Below, one piece after another: positions 43,750 through 51,942 of a DNA stretch of 64,000 nt. The notes under the pieces were generated by a model. That model did not search any database, had not been told where the DNA came from, and worked only from the letters and a program-made list of their open reading frames with translations. The first letter of the stretch is position 1. Each line of letters starts with the position of its first letter. A program made the translations under genes and the position numbers. The stretch is from Pontibacter aquaedesilientis (lineage in GTDB: Bacteria; Bacteroidota; Bacteroidia; Cytophagales; Hymenobacteraceae): contig NZ_JACXAJ010000010.1 of assembly GCF_014773225.1 (NCBI RefSeq), positions 62,001 through 126,000 on the forward strand, read 5' to 3'.

Positions 43750-44158
43750 TTTAATTTAAATAAATCTTTTTTTATCGTTTTTTAGATGATGGTTTAAATC
43801 ACTTTGACTTTGTTTACGCCGTCTTTTTTTTAATGTTTCAGCGTTTATATAAAAAAATCTATGTAAATAAAATCTAATATTGTTTAAGTTATATATAGTA
43901 CTAACGAAAACCTTTATTCCGGGTGATATTTCAAACTTACATGCTATATAGAGATATTCTAATACTTTGAACATTTCAAATAGTCATTCAACTTTATAAG
44001 AGATTACTACAATTATCTCCCTTAAGCCGATGCAATATTAATATAATTTTCAATATAAATAACATCAACTTTTAAATTTTTCTTAAATAAGGTATAAAAA
44101 TCGTATCTTTACCACAATAAATGCGGATTAGAGGCCGCCAGGCCATAAAAATAATTTT
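43750..44158. other. AT-rich gene-free region, possible long leaders
   Basis: About 410 bp with low GC between the small gene and the DEAD-box helicase, which diverge here. CAAACTTA at about 43,934 reads TAAGTTTG on the minus strand, a match to the -7 consensus, but no clear -33 box is seen. TATCTTTA near 44,104 resembles a plus-strand -7 box for the helicase. A 72-codon minus-strand frame here is Lys, Arg, Asn and Tyr rich and looks spurious. Confidence 0.5.
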
Positions 44159-44170
44159 AAGGAGATAACT

Positions 44171-45661
44171 TTGGATTTTCGTTCATTCAACTTACACGAC
44201 GATGTAATCACCGGAATCGAGTCAATGGGGTACAATACCCCAACGCCGGTGCAGCAGCAAGCCATACCACTGATACTGGAGCGCAAAGACATAATAGCGT
44301 GCGCCCAAACCGGAACAGGCAAGACCGCAGCGTATTTGTTGCCGCTCATTGACCGCATTTCACATGCTAACTTTGGCTTCACCAGCACACTCATCTTGGT
44401 GCCTACCCGTGAACTGGCCAAGCAGATTGACGAGCAGGTAGAAGGACTGGGTTATTTTGCACCTGTCAGCTCCATTGCCATCTATGGCGGAAGCAAGGGC
44501 GATGAGTGGGAGCAGCAAAAACGCGCCCTCACCAGCGGGGCCGACATTATTATTGCGACACCAGGCCGCCTGATGTCGCATATGGCACTGGGCTATGTGA
44601 AACTAGACCAACTGCAGTACCTGGTGCTGGACGAGGCCGACAAAATGCTAGACATGGGCTTTATGGATGATATCCTGAAGATCGTGCGTTCCCTCCCTGC
44701 CAAACGCCAGACGCTGCTTTTCTCGGCCACTATGCCAAAGAAGATTCGTGAACTCGCCCAGCAGATATTGCAGGAGCCGTCAGAAATCAACCTGGCCATT
44801 TCAAAACCAGCTGAAGGAATTGACCAGCGCCTCTACCTGACCTACGACAACCAGAAGCTGCCGTTACTGGAGCATTTGATCCGTGAACTGGAGGTGTCTA
44901 ACATGATCATCTTTACCTCTCGCAAATCCAACGTGAATCAGATTGTGCGCTCTCTGCAAAAGATGGGTTTTGGGGCCGAAGGCATTATGTCGGACCTGAC
45001 GCAGGAGGAACGCGAGAAGGCTTTGCAGGGCTTTAAAAACAAGAAGTACCAGATACTTGTCGCAACCGACATCCTATCCAGAGGTATAGACATCGACAGT
45101 CTGAGCCACGTGGTAAATTTTGACATGCCACAGGATGCAGAGGATTATGTGCACCGTGTAGGCCGTACAGCCCGTGCCGCATCCACAGGTATGGCCATCA
45201 CGTTTGTGAACGAGAACGACATGTACCGTGTACGCAAGGTAGAGCAACTCATAGAGCGTGACTTGCCAAAACTGGCGCTTCCGGAGGGCTTCGGTCCGGC
45301 TCCAGTATTTGACCCGACCCGTCGCGATTTCGGAAGAGGCGGAAAAGGCGGTGGCAGACAAGGAGGAGGCAGATCAGGCGGCGGACGTGCCAGCGAAGGT
45401 GGCAGCAAAGACCGTAACCGCCGCAGAGGCCCCAAACCGGAGGGCACATCAGCTCCTCGCAGAGAGGGGGGCGACCGACCTGTGAAGTTAGCCAACCCAC
45501 GCCCCGAGGGAGAAAGAGCCCCAAGGGCCGAAGGGCAGGAAGGTGAGCACAAACCGAACCGCAACAAAAGCCGAAACCGGAATAAAAACCGCAACCGGAA
45601 CAAGCCTGGCAATTCCAATGCACAAGGCAGCAGCCAGCCGGTACCGCAGGATAACAGCTAA
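44171..45661 (+). CDS. DEAD-box RNA helicase, RhlE/CsdA type with RG-rich tail
   Basis: A 496-residue protein. All helicase motifs are visible: PTPVQQQAIP (Q motif), AQTGTGKTAAY, PTRELAKQ, TPGRL, VLDEADKML, SATMPK, and VHRVGRTARA. The last 120 residues are Gly/Arg/Lys/Asn-rich (RGGKGGGRQGGGRSGGGRA, then KNRNRN) and bind RNA. The start is TTG at 44171, supported by a strong Shine-Dalgarno AAGGAG at 44159-44164 and by the family N-terminus (DFRSFNLHDDVI). It unwinds RNA in ribosome assembly or cold adaptation. A terminator follows 10 bp after the stop. Confidence 0.94.
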   Translation: MDFRSFNLHDDVITGIESMGYNTPTPVQQQAIPLILERKDIIACAQTGTGKTAAYLLPLIDRISHANFGFTSTLILVPTRELAKQIDEQVEGLGYFAPVSSIAIYGGSKGDEWEQQKRALTSGADIIIATPGRLMSHMALGYVKLDQLQYLVLDEADKMLDMGFMDDILKIVRSLPAKRQTLLFSATMPKKIRELAQQILQEPSEINLAISKPAEGIDQRLYLTYDNQKLPLLEHLIRELEVSNMIIFTSRKSNVNQIVRSLQKMGFGAEGIMSDLTQEEREKALQGFKNKKYQILVATDILSRGIDIDSLSHVVNFDMPQDAEDYVHRVGRTARAASTGMAITFVNENDMYRVRKVEQLIERDLPKLALPEGFGPAPVFDPTRRDFGRGGKGGGRQGGGRSGGGRASEGGSKDRNRRRGPKPEGTSAPRREGGDRPVKLANPRPEGERAPRAEGQEGEHKPNRNKSRNRNKNRNRNKPGNSNAQGSSQPVPQDNS

Positions 45662-45671
45662 GATAAAGTGT

Positions 45672-45705
45672 AAGAGCCGCCCCCATTGGAGCGGCTCTTT
45701 TTTAT
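45672..45705 (+). terminator. Terminator after the helicase gene
   Basis: AAGAGCCGC (45672-45680) pairs with GCGGCTCTT (45691-45699), 9 bp, then TTTTTATT. Confidence 0.88.
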
Positions 45706-46159
45706 TACACTGTGTCAACTTCACATACTCCAATGCAGCTAGTTGGGCAATCCCATCACCACTCCTATGTATGCCTTACTTAGCACCGATTCCAGTGAAG
45801 TGAGTCTCCCTCCTATCAGTCTAAAACCTTCTTATTTAAAATCGCACTGAAACTCAGTATATTAAAAATAATACTGAGTTAAAATCAATTTAATATTTTC
45901 TATATAATCTTTTCTGTCATATATTGGCACAAATTCTTATACACTTACCTGTAAAGATTTTCATCCCAGGAAAAAGCCTGCTAATATAATACTTTTTAAT
46001 TCACATAGGTTAAGCCTGGCCTTGACCCATCAGGATTACCCAGTATTCCATACACAGTGCTAGATTCAGTGCCTTGTTCAGGCGATGGCAAAACGCAAAG
46101 CAGCATGTTGTGCAGCTGTGTGGGCCATGTAGGATGCCGCAACCAGTAACCACTACTAC
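45706..46159. other. Intergenic region upstream of the outer-membrane barrel gene
   Basis: About 450 bp. The middle (45,830-45,990) is very AT-rich and may hold the promoter; the last 150 bp are of normal composition and carry a GTTG/CAGC-rich stretch without a convincing hairpin. I see no gene, riboswitch or clear -33/-7 pair. Confidence 0.45.
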
Positions 46160-48625
46160 ATGAAACAAACTCTATTGCTGGCACTGCTGTGTTGCCTGGC
46201 ATTTACGGCACCCTTTGCGCAGACTTCGGGTCCTGCCCATACCTTGTCACGCACCATAAAAGGCACGGTGGCAGACTCAGCCAGCCAGGCCACGCTTGGT
46301 TACGTAACCGTTGTCGTGCAGGAAGCCGGGAAAAATCAGGCCATCAAAAGCACCTTCACAAAAGAGAACGGCTCCTTTGAACTAACAGGGCTTCCCGAAA
46401 AACAGTACCAGTTAGTGCTCTCCTATGTGGGCTATAAAACAAAGGTACTGCCACTACCCTCCATTACCTCCTCTACTCTTGACTTGGGCAAGCTACTGCT
46501 TGTCTCGTCGGCAAACCAGCTGAAGGAAGTGCAGGTCGTAACCGAAAAGCTGTTAGTAGAGCAGGACATCGACAAGATTACCTATCACGTTGACGCCGAC
46601 CCGGAGAGCCAGACCATGACTGCGCTGGATATGCTGCGCAAAGTGCCGCTGCTGATGGTGGACGCAGAAGACAACATCACGCTGAATGGCAATAGTAATT
46701 ACCGGGTGCTCATCAATGGCAAAACCTCATCGTTGTTTTTGCGCAGCCCGAAAGACGTGTTCCGCAGCATGCCGGCCGGCACGATCAAGAACATCGAGGT
46801 AATCACCAACCCGCCTTCCAAGTATGAGGCCGAGGGCGTGGGCGGCATCATCAATATCATAACTCATAAAAAGAACATAGGCGGCTACAACGGCTCCGTC
46901 AACCTGCAGGCCAGCACCCCCAAAGGCTCAAACATAGGTGGCTACTTAACGGTAAAGGCTGGCAAAGCCGGCTTCTCAGGCTATTTCGGCAGGGGCAGCT
47001 ACTTCAGTCCGGCCAACAGCAGCAACCTGTTCAGGGAAGACAGAATTTTCCAGACTACGCTGGAGCAGACCGGAGAGAGCACTAGCAGAAACACCTTTCA
47101 ATACGCCAGCGGGGAGTTCAGCTACGAGCTGGACACGCTCAACCTGTTTACAGCCAATTTCAGCATGAACCTGAACACAGGCTCCAACAGCCTGAGGCAG
47201 CAGGTGGATTTATACCACGCCTCCGGTAACCTGGCCCAGGCCTACCGACGTCTGAACCAAGGCACTTTCCGCTGGCAGGGCAGCGATTTTGGCGCAGACT
47301 ACCAGCGCACTTTCAAAAGAAACAAAGACCAGTTGTTCACGCTTTCCTACAAACTAAGCAGCAACGGAAACGGGAACGGTACTGATTTCACCATACAGCC
47401 GCTGCTCAACTACGATGGGCAGGTAAGCCAAACCGACAACGAGGGCCACTCTATAGAGCATACCGTGCAGGCGGACTATGTGCAGCCCATCCACAAGCAA
47501 ACGCTGGAGCTAGGCGTCAAGACGATCATGCGCCTCAACAGCAGCGACTATTTCTACAAGACCCAACACACGGAGACCGGCGAATTTGTGTTGGACCCTA
47601 GCCTGAGCAACAATTTTGACTACCGGCAGGATATCTATGCGGCCTATACCTCTCTCAGCCTCAAAAAGGGGGATTGGGGACTGAAGACCGGCCTACGTTT
47701 GGAAGAGACCAAAATCGACGCCAACTTCAGGTCCGCCACGCCCATAGCCATTCCGGATTACTTGAACCTGATCCCGAACGTCACGCTGTCGCGCAAGCTT
47801 AAAGGCACCAGCACCATGCGCCTGTCCTATACCCAACGAATCGAGCGCCCGAGCCTTTATTTCCTGAACCCTTACGTGAACCAGACTGACCCGCGCAATA
47901 TCAGCTACGGCAACCCGAAACTGACCCCGGCAACCAACAATGTGTTCAATCTGGCTTACAGCACATTTATGAAAGGCACTTCCGTCAACGCCAGTATCTT
48001 CCACAATTACACGAACAACTCCATTCAGGGCTATACCACCCTGGGGGCTGACACTGTGGCACGCACGACCTATGGCAACATTGGCCGCAACCAGACCTAC
48101 GGCTTCTCATTGAGCGGAAACACGACCCTGTTTAAGAAGTTGAGCATTAACCTAAGCAGCAGCACCAATTATGTGAAGCTTACCAGCATGATCAACGGGC
48201 TGCCTCAGAACAACGAGGGCTTTACCTACAGTATTTATGGTTACTCCAGCTACCGCTTCGAGAAAGGTTGGCGTGCAAGCGGAAACCTGGGCTACTACTC
48301 TTCGCGCATATTGCTGCAGGGCCGTTCTGCAGGCTATGTCTGGAACAGTATTTCCATTAACAAGCAGTTCCTCAAAGACAACAAAGCCAGCATCAGTTTC
48401 TCGGTGAACAGTCCGTTCCAAAAAAACCGTCGCGTCCTCAACGAGATCAATGACCCGCGCTTCACCCAGAATCAGGAGTCCATTTATTTGATGCGCCGCT
48501 ACAGCCTGGGCTTCAACTACCGTTTTGGCCAATTGAAGGGTGACATTGCCCGCAAAAAGCGCGGCATCAAGAATGATGACATGAAAGCCGGCGAACAGCA
48601 AGGCGGAAATGGTGGAGGAAATTAA
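46160..48625 (+). CDS. TonB-dependent-receptor-like outer-membrane barrel with CarboxypepD domain
   Basis: An 821-residue protein. Signal peptide (LLLALLCCLAFTAPFAQ), a carboxypeptidase-regulatory-like beta-sandwich (IKGTVADSASQATLGYVTV, then GSFELTGLP and LSYVGYKTK), a plug domain (ALDMLRKVPLLMVDAEDNIT, then SKYEAEGVGGIINIIT), and a long barrel rich in alternating aromatic strands. It is the OMP_b-brl_3 group, which lacks the SusD partner; none is adjacent. The end is a Gly/Asn-rich tail (GEQQGGNGGGN) instead of the usual terminal aromatic. Probably an import or surface protein; the substrate is unknown. Confidence 0.9.
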   Translation: MKQTLLLALLCCLAFTAPFAQTSGPAHTLSRTIKGTVADSASQATLGYVTVVVQEAGKNQAIKSTFTKENGSFELTGLPEKQYQLVLSYVGYKTKVLPLPSITSSTLDLGKLLLVSSANQLKEVQVVTEKLLVEQDIDKITYHVDADPESQTMTALDMLRKVPLLMVDAEDNITLNGNSNYRVLINGKTSSLFLRSPKDVFRSMPAGTIKNIEVITNPPSKYEAEGVGGIINIITHKKNIGGYNGSVNLQASTPKGSNIGGYLTVKAGKAGFSGYFGRGSYFSPANSSNLFREDRIFQTTLEQTGESTSRNTFQYASGEFSYELDTLNLFTANFSMNLNTGSNSLRQQVDLYHASGNLAQAYRRLNQGTFRWQGSDFGADYQRTFKRNKDQLFTLSYKLSSNGNGNGTDFTIQPLLNYDGQVSQTDNEGHSIEHTVQADYVQPIHKQTLELGVKTIMRLNSSDYFYKTQHTETGEFVLDPSLSNNFDYRQDIYAAYTSLSLKKGDWGLKTGLRLEETKIDANFRSATPIAIPDYLNLIPNVTLSRKLKGTSTMRLSYTQRIERPSLYFLNPYVNQTDPRNISYGNPKLTPATNNVFNLAYSTFMKGTSVNASIFHNYTNNSIQGYTTLGADTVARTTYGNIGRNQTYGFSLSGNTTLFKKLSINLSSSTNYVKLTSMINGLPQNNEGFTYSIYGYSSYRFEKGWRASGNLGYYSSRILLQGRSAGYVWNSISINKQFLKDNKASISFSVNSPFQKNRRVLNEINDPRFTQNQESIYLMRRYSLGFNYRFGQLKGDIARKKRGIKNDDMKAGEQQGGNGGGN

Positions 48626-48655
48626 ATAAAGAATTTGTTAGGTTTAGCTACCGGG

Positions 48656-48688
48656 AGCCGCCTTAAAGGTGGCTTTTGGTCTTTTTAG
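48656..48688 (+). terminator. Terminator after the barrel gene
   Basis: AGCCGCC (48656-48662) pairs with GGTGGCT (48668-48674) with a G-U, followed by TTTGGTCTTTTT. Confidence 0.7.
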
Positions 48689-48779
48689 GGGTTTCGCCAT
48701 GGTGCCGCTTGCTGGAACCGGCCAAACCGTAGTAGCGCAATCCTGCGTTTAAGTACCTGAACTTAACCAGACCTCTATC

Positions 48780-49493
48780 ATGCGCATTCTCTACATCTTC
48801 CCCCACCCCGACGACGAATCCTTTGGGCCAGTCCCGGTTATGTGGCAACAACTCGAACAAGGCCACCAGGTATACCTGCTCACGCTTACCAGAGGCGGCG
48901 CTACGAAGGTTCGCCACGAGATGGGGCTGAGCGTGGAAGAAATGGGCGAAATCAGGTATAAGGAAATGCTGGCGGTGGAACGCACATTGGGTCTTTCTGG
49001 CATGACCGTACTCGACCTGCCCGACAATGGGCTGGCCGAAATGGACCCGCGTGAGATTGAGAAGGTGGTCAGGGCACACATCCGGCAGATCGAGCCGCAG
49101 CTAATCGTGTCGTACCCGGTGCATGGCGTAAGCGGCTTTCACGACCACCTGGTAATGCACGCGGTGATTAAGCGGCTATACCTGGAAATGCGCGATGGCG
49201 GTGCGGACTACCTGAAGCGACTTGCCTTCCTCACCTTGCCGAACAAAACCGAGCAGCCTTTGCAGCATGGCACCTTCATAATGAAACACAGCGCCCCCAG
49301 CCTCATCGATTGCGAAGTCCAATTGCGCGGGGAAGACATTGAGATGATGAAAAAAGCACTCAGCTGCTATAAAACGTACCAGGATGTGATTAAGCAGGCG
49401 GGCGTGGTGGAGTCCATTGGCGACAAGGTCTATTTTGAGATTTACGGCGAGGACCATAAACCACCTTTGGCCAACCTGACAGACGAATTGTGA
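48780..49493 (+). CDS. PIG-L/LmbE family deacetylase
   Basis: A 237-residue protein of the zinc N-acetylglucosaminyl deacetylase family. Zinc motif HPDDE in ILYIFPHPDDESFG, the third ligand in SGFHDHLVMHAVI. The family deacetylates GlcNAc-type substrates, among them BshB in bacillithiol synthesis and MshB in mycothiol synthesis. The start FPHPDDE resembles the BshB2 branch, but bshA and bshC are not here, so a bacillithiol role is only a possibility. Downstream, 95 bp with four TATACC/GGTATA words, lies pncA. Confidence 0.88.
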   Translation: MRILYIFPHPDDESFGPVPVMWQQLEQGHQVYLLTLTRGGATKVRHEMGLSVEEMGEIRYKEMLAVERTLGLSGMTVLDLPDNGLAEMDPREIEKVVRAHIRQIEPQLIVSYPVHGVSGFHDHLVMHAVIKRLYLEMRDGGADYLKRLAFLTLPNKTEQPLQHGTFIMKHSAPSLIDCEVQLRGEDIEMMKKALSCYKTYQDVIKQAGVVESIGDKVYFEIYGEDHKPPLANLTDEL

Positions 49494-49588
49494 GCCCAAA
49501 CAGGTATAAGCCTCTGAGCAGGCATAGAGAGCATGGCTTTGCATAAGTCACCCTATACCTATACCTTGCCGTACCTGAACATGATTAT

Positions 49589-50197
49589 ATGAAAGCACTC
49601 CTCCTGATCGACATCCAGAACGACTTTCTTCCCGGAGGTTCACTTGCCGTACCTGAGGGAGATCAGATTATACCTGTCGTGAACCAGTTGCAACAGCGCT
49701 TTGACCTGGTGGTGGCCACCCAGGACTGGCACCCCGCCAACCACAAAAGCTTCGCTTCTAACCACCAGGGTAAAAAGCCCTTTGAGATGACCGAACTGCT
49801 TGGCTTGCCGCAAGTGCTTTGGCCGAACCACTGTTTGCAAGGCACACCGGGAGCCGCACTCGCCCCGGCACTGGCCACGAATAAAATGGAGGCTATATTC
49901 AGAAAAGGTACCAACCCCGAGATAGACAGCTACAGCGGTTTCTATGATAACGGACGGCTGAAGTCCACTGGCTTGGCAGACTACCTGCGGGGTAAAGGCG
50001 TGACACAGCTATACCTGGTAGGGCTTGCAGCCGACTACTGTGTGTACTACTCTGCGAAAGATGCACTGTCAGAGGGTTTTGAGACGTACCTGATAGAAGA
50101 CGCCACCCGCCCCATCAGTCCGGAAGGGTATGACGCGGCCCGTGCCGATCTGCTGGCCAGAGGCGCAAAAATCATCCGGAGCAGCGAACTGTTATGA
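49589..50197 (+). CDS. pncA: Nicotinamidase
   Basis: A 202-residue isochorismatase-fold enzyme. Catalytic triad visible: Asp in LLIDIQNDFLPGGSL, Lys in IFRKGTNPEIDSYSGF, Cys in GLAADYCVYYSAKDA; zinc ligands in TQDWHPANHKSF. It hydrolyses nicotinamide to nicotinate for NAD salvage. Its stop lies only 4 bp from the converging menA stop; no terminator is visible between them. Confidence 0.95.
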   Translation: MKALLLIDIQNDFLPGGSLAVPEGDQIIPVVNQLQQRFDLVVATQDWHPANHKSFASNHQGKKPFEMTELLGLPQVLWPNHCLQGTPGAALAPALATNKMEAIFRKGTNPEIDSYSGFYDNGRLKSTGLADYLRGKGVTQLYLVGLAADYCVYYSAKDALSEGFETYLIEDATRPISPEGYDAARADLLARGAKIIRSSELL

Positions 50198-50201
50198 GTG
50201 C

Positions 50202-51137
50202 TCAGCCTGCCACCTGGCCTATGCCGAAGAGCAGCACAAAAAGCATGGTCGTGATGGCCATTTGTTTCAGGTAGGGATCGAGTTCGGCGGGTGTTTGCTT
50301 CTGCCATACCTTAACGCCGTTGACTATAACCAGCGGCACTGCCAGCACAAACAGAAATTGCCAAGGGCTGTAAAAGTTAAACAGCACATAAGCCACTGCA
50401 CTCAGCACCCCTCCTGCCAATAAGGAAGTATGGTAGATACGTGCCCGCACTGGCCCGAGCCGTACAGGTATAGAGCGCTTGCCTGCCAGCACATCCGACT
50501 TCATGTCACGGATGTTGTTCACGTTGAGCACCGCCGTCGAGAAGAAGCCGCAAACCAGAGCAGGCAGAATCACCAGCGCCGGCAGCGACTGCGCCTGCAG
50601 AAAGTAAGTACCCAGCACACCGACCAGCCCAAAAAACACAAACACGAAGATATCTCCTAAACCAGCGTAGCCATAGGGTTTAGAGCCTGCCGTATAATTG
50701 ATGGCCGCCCAGATCGACGCCAGCCCAAGCCCCAAGAAGATCAGGAACAGGTATAGCCCCTCCGTGCCGAAAGCCACCCACAGCAGCAGTAAACCCGACA
50801 CCAGCGACAGCAAACTGAACACAGCCATCCCTTTTTTCATGTGCGCAGCCTTGATGTGACCCGCCTGCACGGCACGCTTCGGTCCTTCCCGGTGCTCACT
50901 GTCTGCACCATGCAGGGAGTCGCCGTAGTCGTTGGCCAGGTTAGAAAGTATCTGCAGAAAGAGCGTAGTCAGCACGCAAAGGCCTACAACGGTTGCATTG
51001 AAGCTGCCGTGTGCAGCGGCCATAAAACCGCCCATGCCGATACAGGAAAAAGCCAAGGGCAGCGTGCGTGGCCTAAAAGCGGAAATCCAGGCCTTTACCA
51101 GACCTGGATTCTGCGGGATGTGTTGCGTTTTGTTCAA
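50202..51137 (-). CDS. menA: 1,4-dihydroxy-2-naphthoate prenyltransferase (MenA)
   Basis: A 311-residue UbiA-family membrane enzyme with eight to nine helices. Both Asp-rich motifs are seen: SNLANDYGDSLHGADSE and LNVNNIRDMKSDVLAGK. The start appears to be TTG at 51137, because the family N-terminal WISAFRPRTLPLAF lies upstream of the first internal Met and no ATG is in frame. It attaches the polyprenyl tail in menaquinone synthesis, supplying the quinone that complex I reduces. No other men genes are near. Confidence 0.93.
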   Translation of the reverse strand: MNKTQHIPQNPGLVKAWISAFRPRTLPLAFSCIGMGGFMAAAHGSFNATVVGLCVLTTLFLQILSNLANDYGDSLHGADSEHREGPKRAVQAGHIKAAHMKKGMAVFSLLSLVSGLLLLWVAFGTEGLYLFLIFLGLGLASIWAAINYTAGSKPYGYAGLGDIFVFVFFGLVGVLGTYFLQAQSLPALVILPALVCGFFSTAVLNVNNIRDMKSDVLAGKRSIPVRLGPVRARIYHTSLLAGGVLSAVAYVLFNFYSPWQFLFVLAVPLVIVNGVKVWQKQTPAELDPYLKQMAITTMLFVLLFGIGQVAG

Positions 51138-51187
51138 TGTATGGTTGATATTTAAAGGTATAGCGACCGAGGCTATACCTTAGCACA

Positions 51188-51793
51188 TTACTTCTGAATC
51201 GCCGTCAGGATCTCCTCTCCCATCGGCTTCACTTTGGACGGATAGAAAGCGACTACTTTGCCGTTCTCGTCGATCAGGTACTTGCTGAAGTTCCAGGCCG
51301 GCTCTTCGTTGTTTGGGCTATTCTTAGCAAGCCACTGGTACAGCGGATGCTGGTCCTCGCCTTTCACCGATACCTTTTCCATCATCTGGAAGGTCACGCC
51401 ATAGTTCTTTTGGCAGAAGGCCGCGATCTCCTCTTCTGAACCCGGCTCTTGGCCGCCAAAGTTGTTTGCCGGAAAGCCCAATACAACCACTTTGTCGCCA
51501 TGCGTTTCGTGCAGTTTCTGCAGGTCGGCGTATTGCGGGGTGTAGCCGCATTCCGAAGCAGTATTCACCACCAGCACTTTCTTACCCTTGTACTTCGACA
51601 AATCAACTTCCTGCCCGTCCAGGCTGCTTACCTTAAACGCGTGAAAGCTGTTTGCCTGTGCAGGCTGGATTGCCTCCGTTGCCATCTTGTCAGTTTTATC
51701 AGTTGTTGAATTAGCAGTGTTAGCTCCGCCGGAGCAGGCTGCTGTCAGGCCTGTTATCAGTCCCAGGGTCAAAAGTTGTGCGATGCGCTTCAT
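51188..51793 (-). CDS. Glutathione-peroxidase-family lipoprotein
   Basis: A 201-residue protein with a lipoprotein signal (LLTLGLITGLTAACSG, Cys about 20). The thioredoxin-like domain has the peroxidase motifs VVNTASECGYTPQY with a catalytic Cys instead of selenocysteine, GFPANNFGGQEP with the Gln, and PAWNFSKYLI with the Trp. It probably reduces peroxides in the periplasm using thioredoxin-like donors. It is 50 bp upstream of menA on the same strand. Confidence 0.92.
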   Translation of the reverse strand: MKRIAQLLTLGLITGLTAACSGGANTANSTTDKTDKMATEAIQPAQANSFHAFKVSSLDGQEVDLSKYKGKKVLVVNTASECGYTPQYADLQKLHETHGDKVVVLGFPANNFGGQEPGSEEEIAAFCQKNYGVTFQMMEKVSVKGEDQHPLYQWLAKNSPNNEEPAWNFSKYLIDENGKVVAFYPSKVKPMGEEILTAIQK

Positions 51794-51877
51794 GTTTAGT
51801 TTTGTTAAGGTATAAGTATTTGCGGCTTAACCGCTGGTACTGGCATTTGTTTGTACTTGCTATCAATCGTTCACCGC

Positions 51878-51910
51878 AAAGTCCCCCTTTGAAGGGGGCC
51901 GGGGGATGAC
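51878..51910 (+). repeat. Dispersed GC-rich palindromic repeat, copy 1
   Basis: The sequence GTCCCCCTTTGAAGGGGG (from 51881) followed by a G-rich arm and GGATGAC is an imperfect palindrome between argS and the peroxidase gene. Two more copies lie at 54768-54798 (inverted) and 54839-54868. Confidence 0.8.
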
Positions 51911-51942
51911 CTACTTCTGCAGGCCATATTAATCCCAACGCT

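Noticed and set aside
43756-43974. 72-codon minus-strand frame before the small gene
   Set aside because: Composition (Lys, Arg, Asn, Tyr, Phe) is that of random AT-rich DNA; no terminator, no known motif.
45249-45686. Long minus-strand frames over the helicase C-terminus
   Set aside because: They are antisense to the Arg/Gly-rich tail; GC-rich repeats keep several frames open. No start signal or family match.
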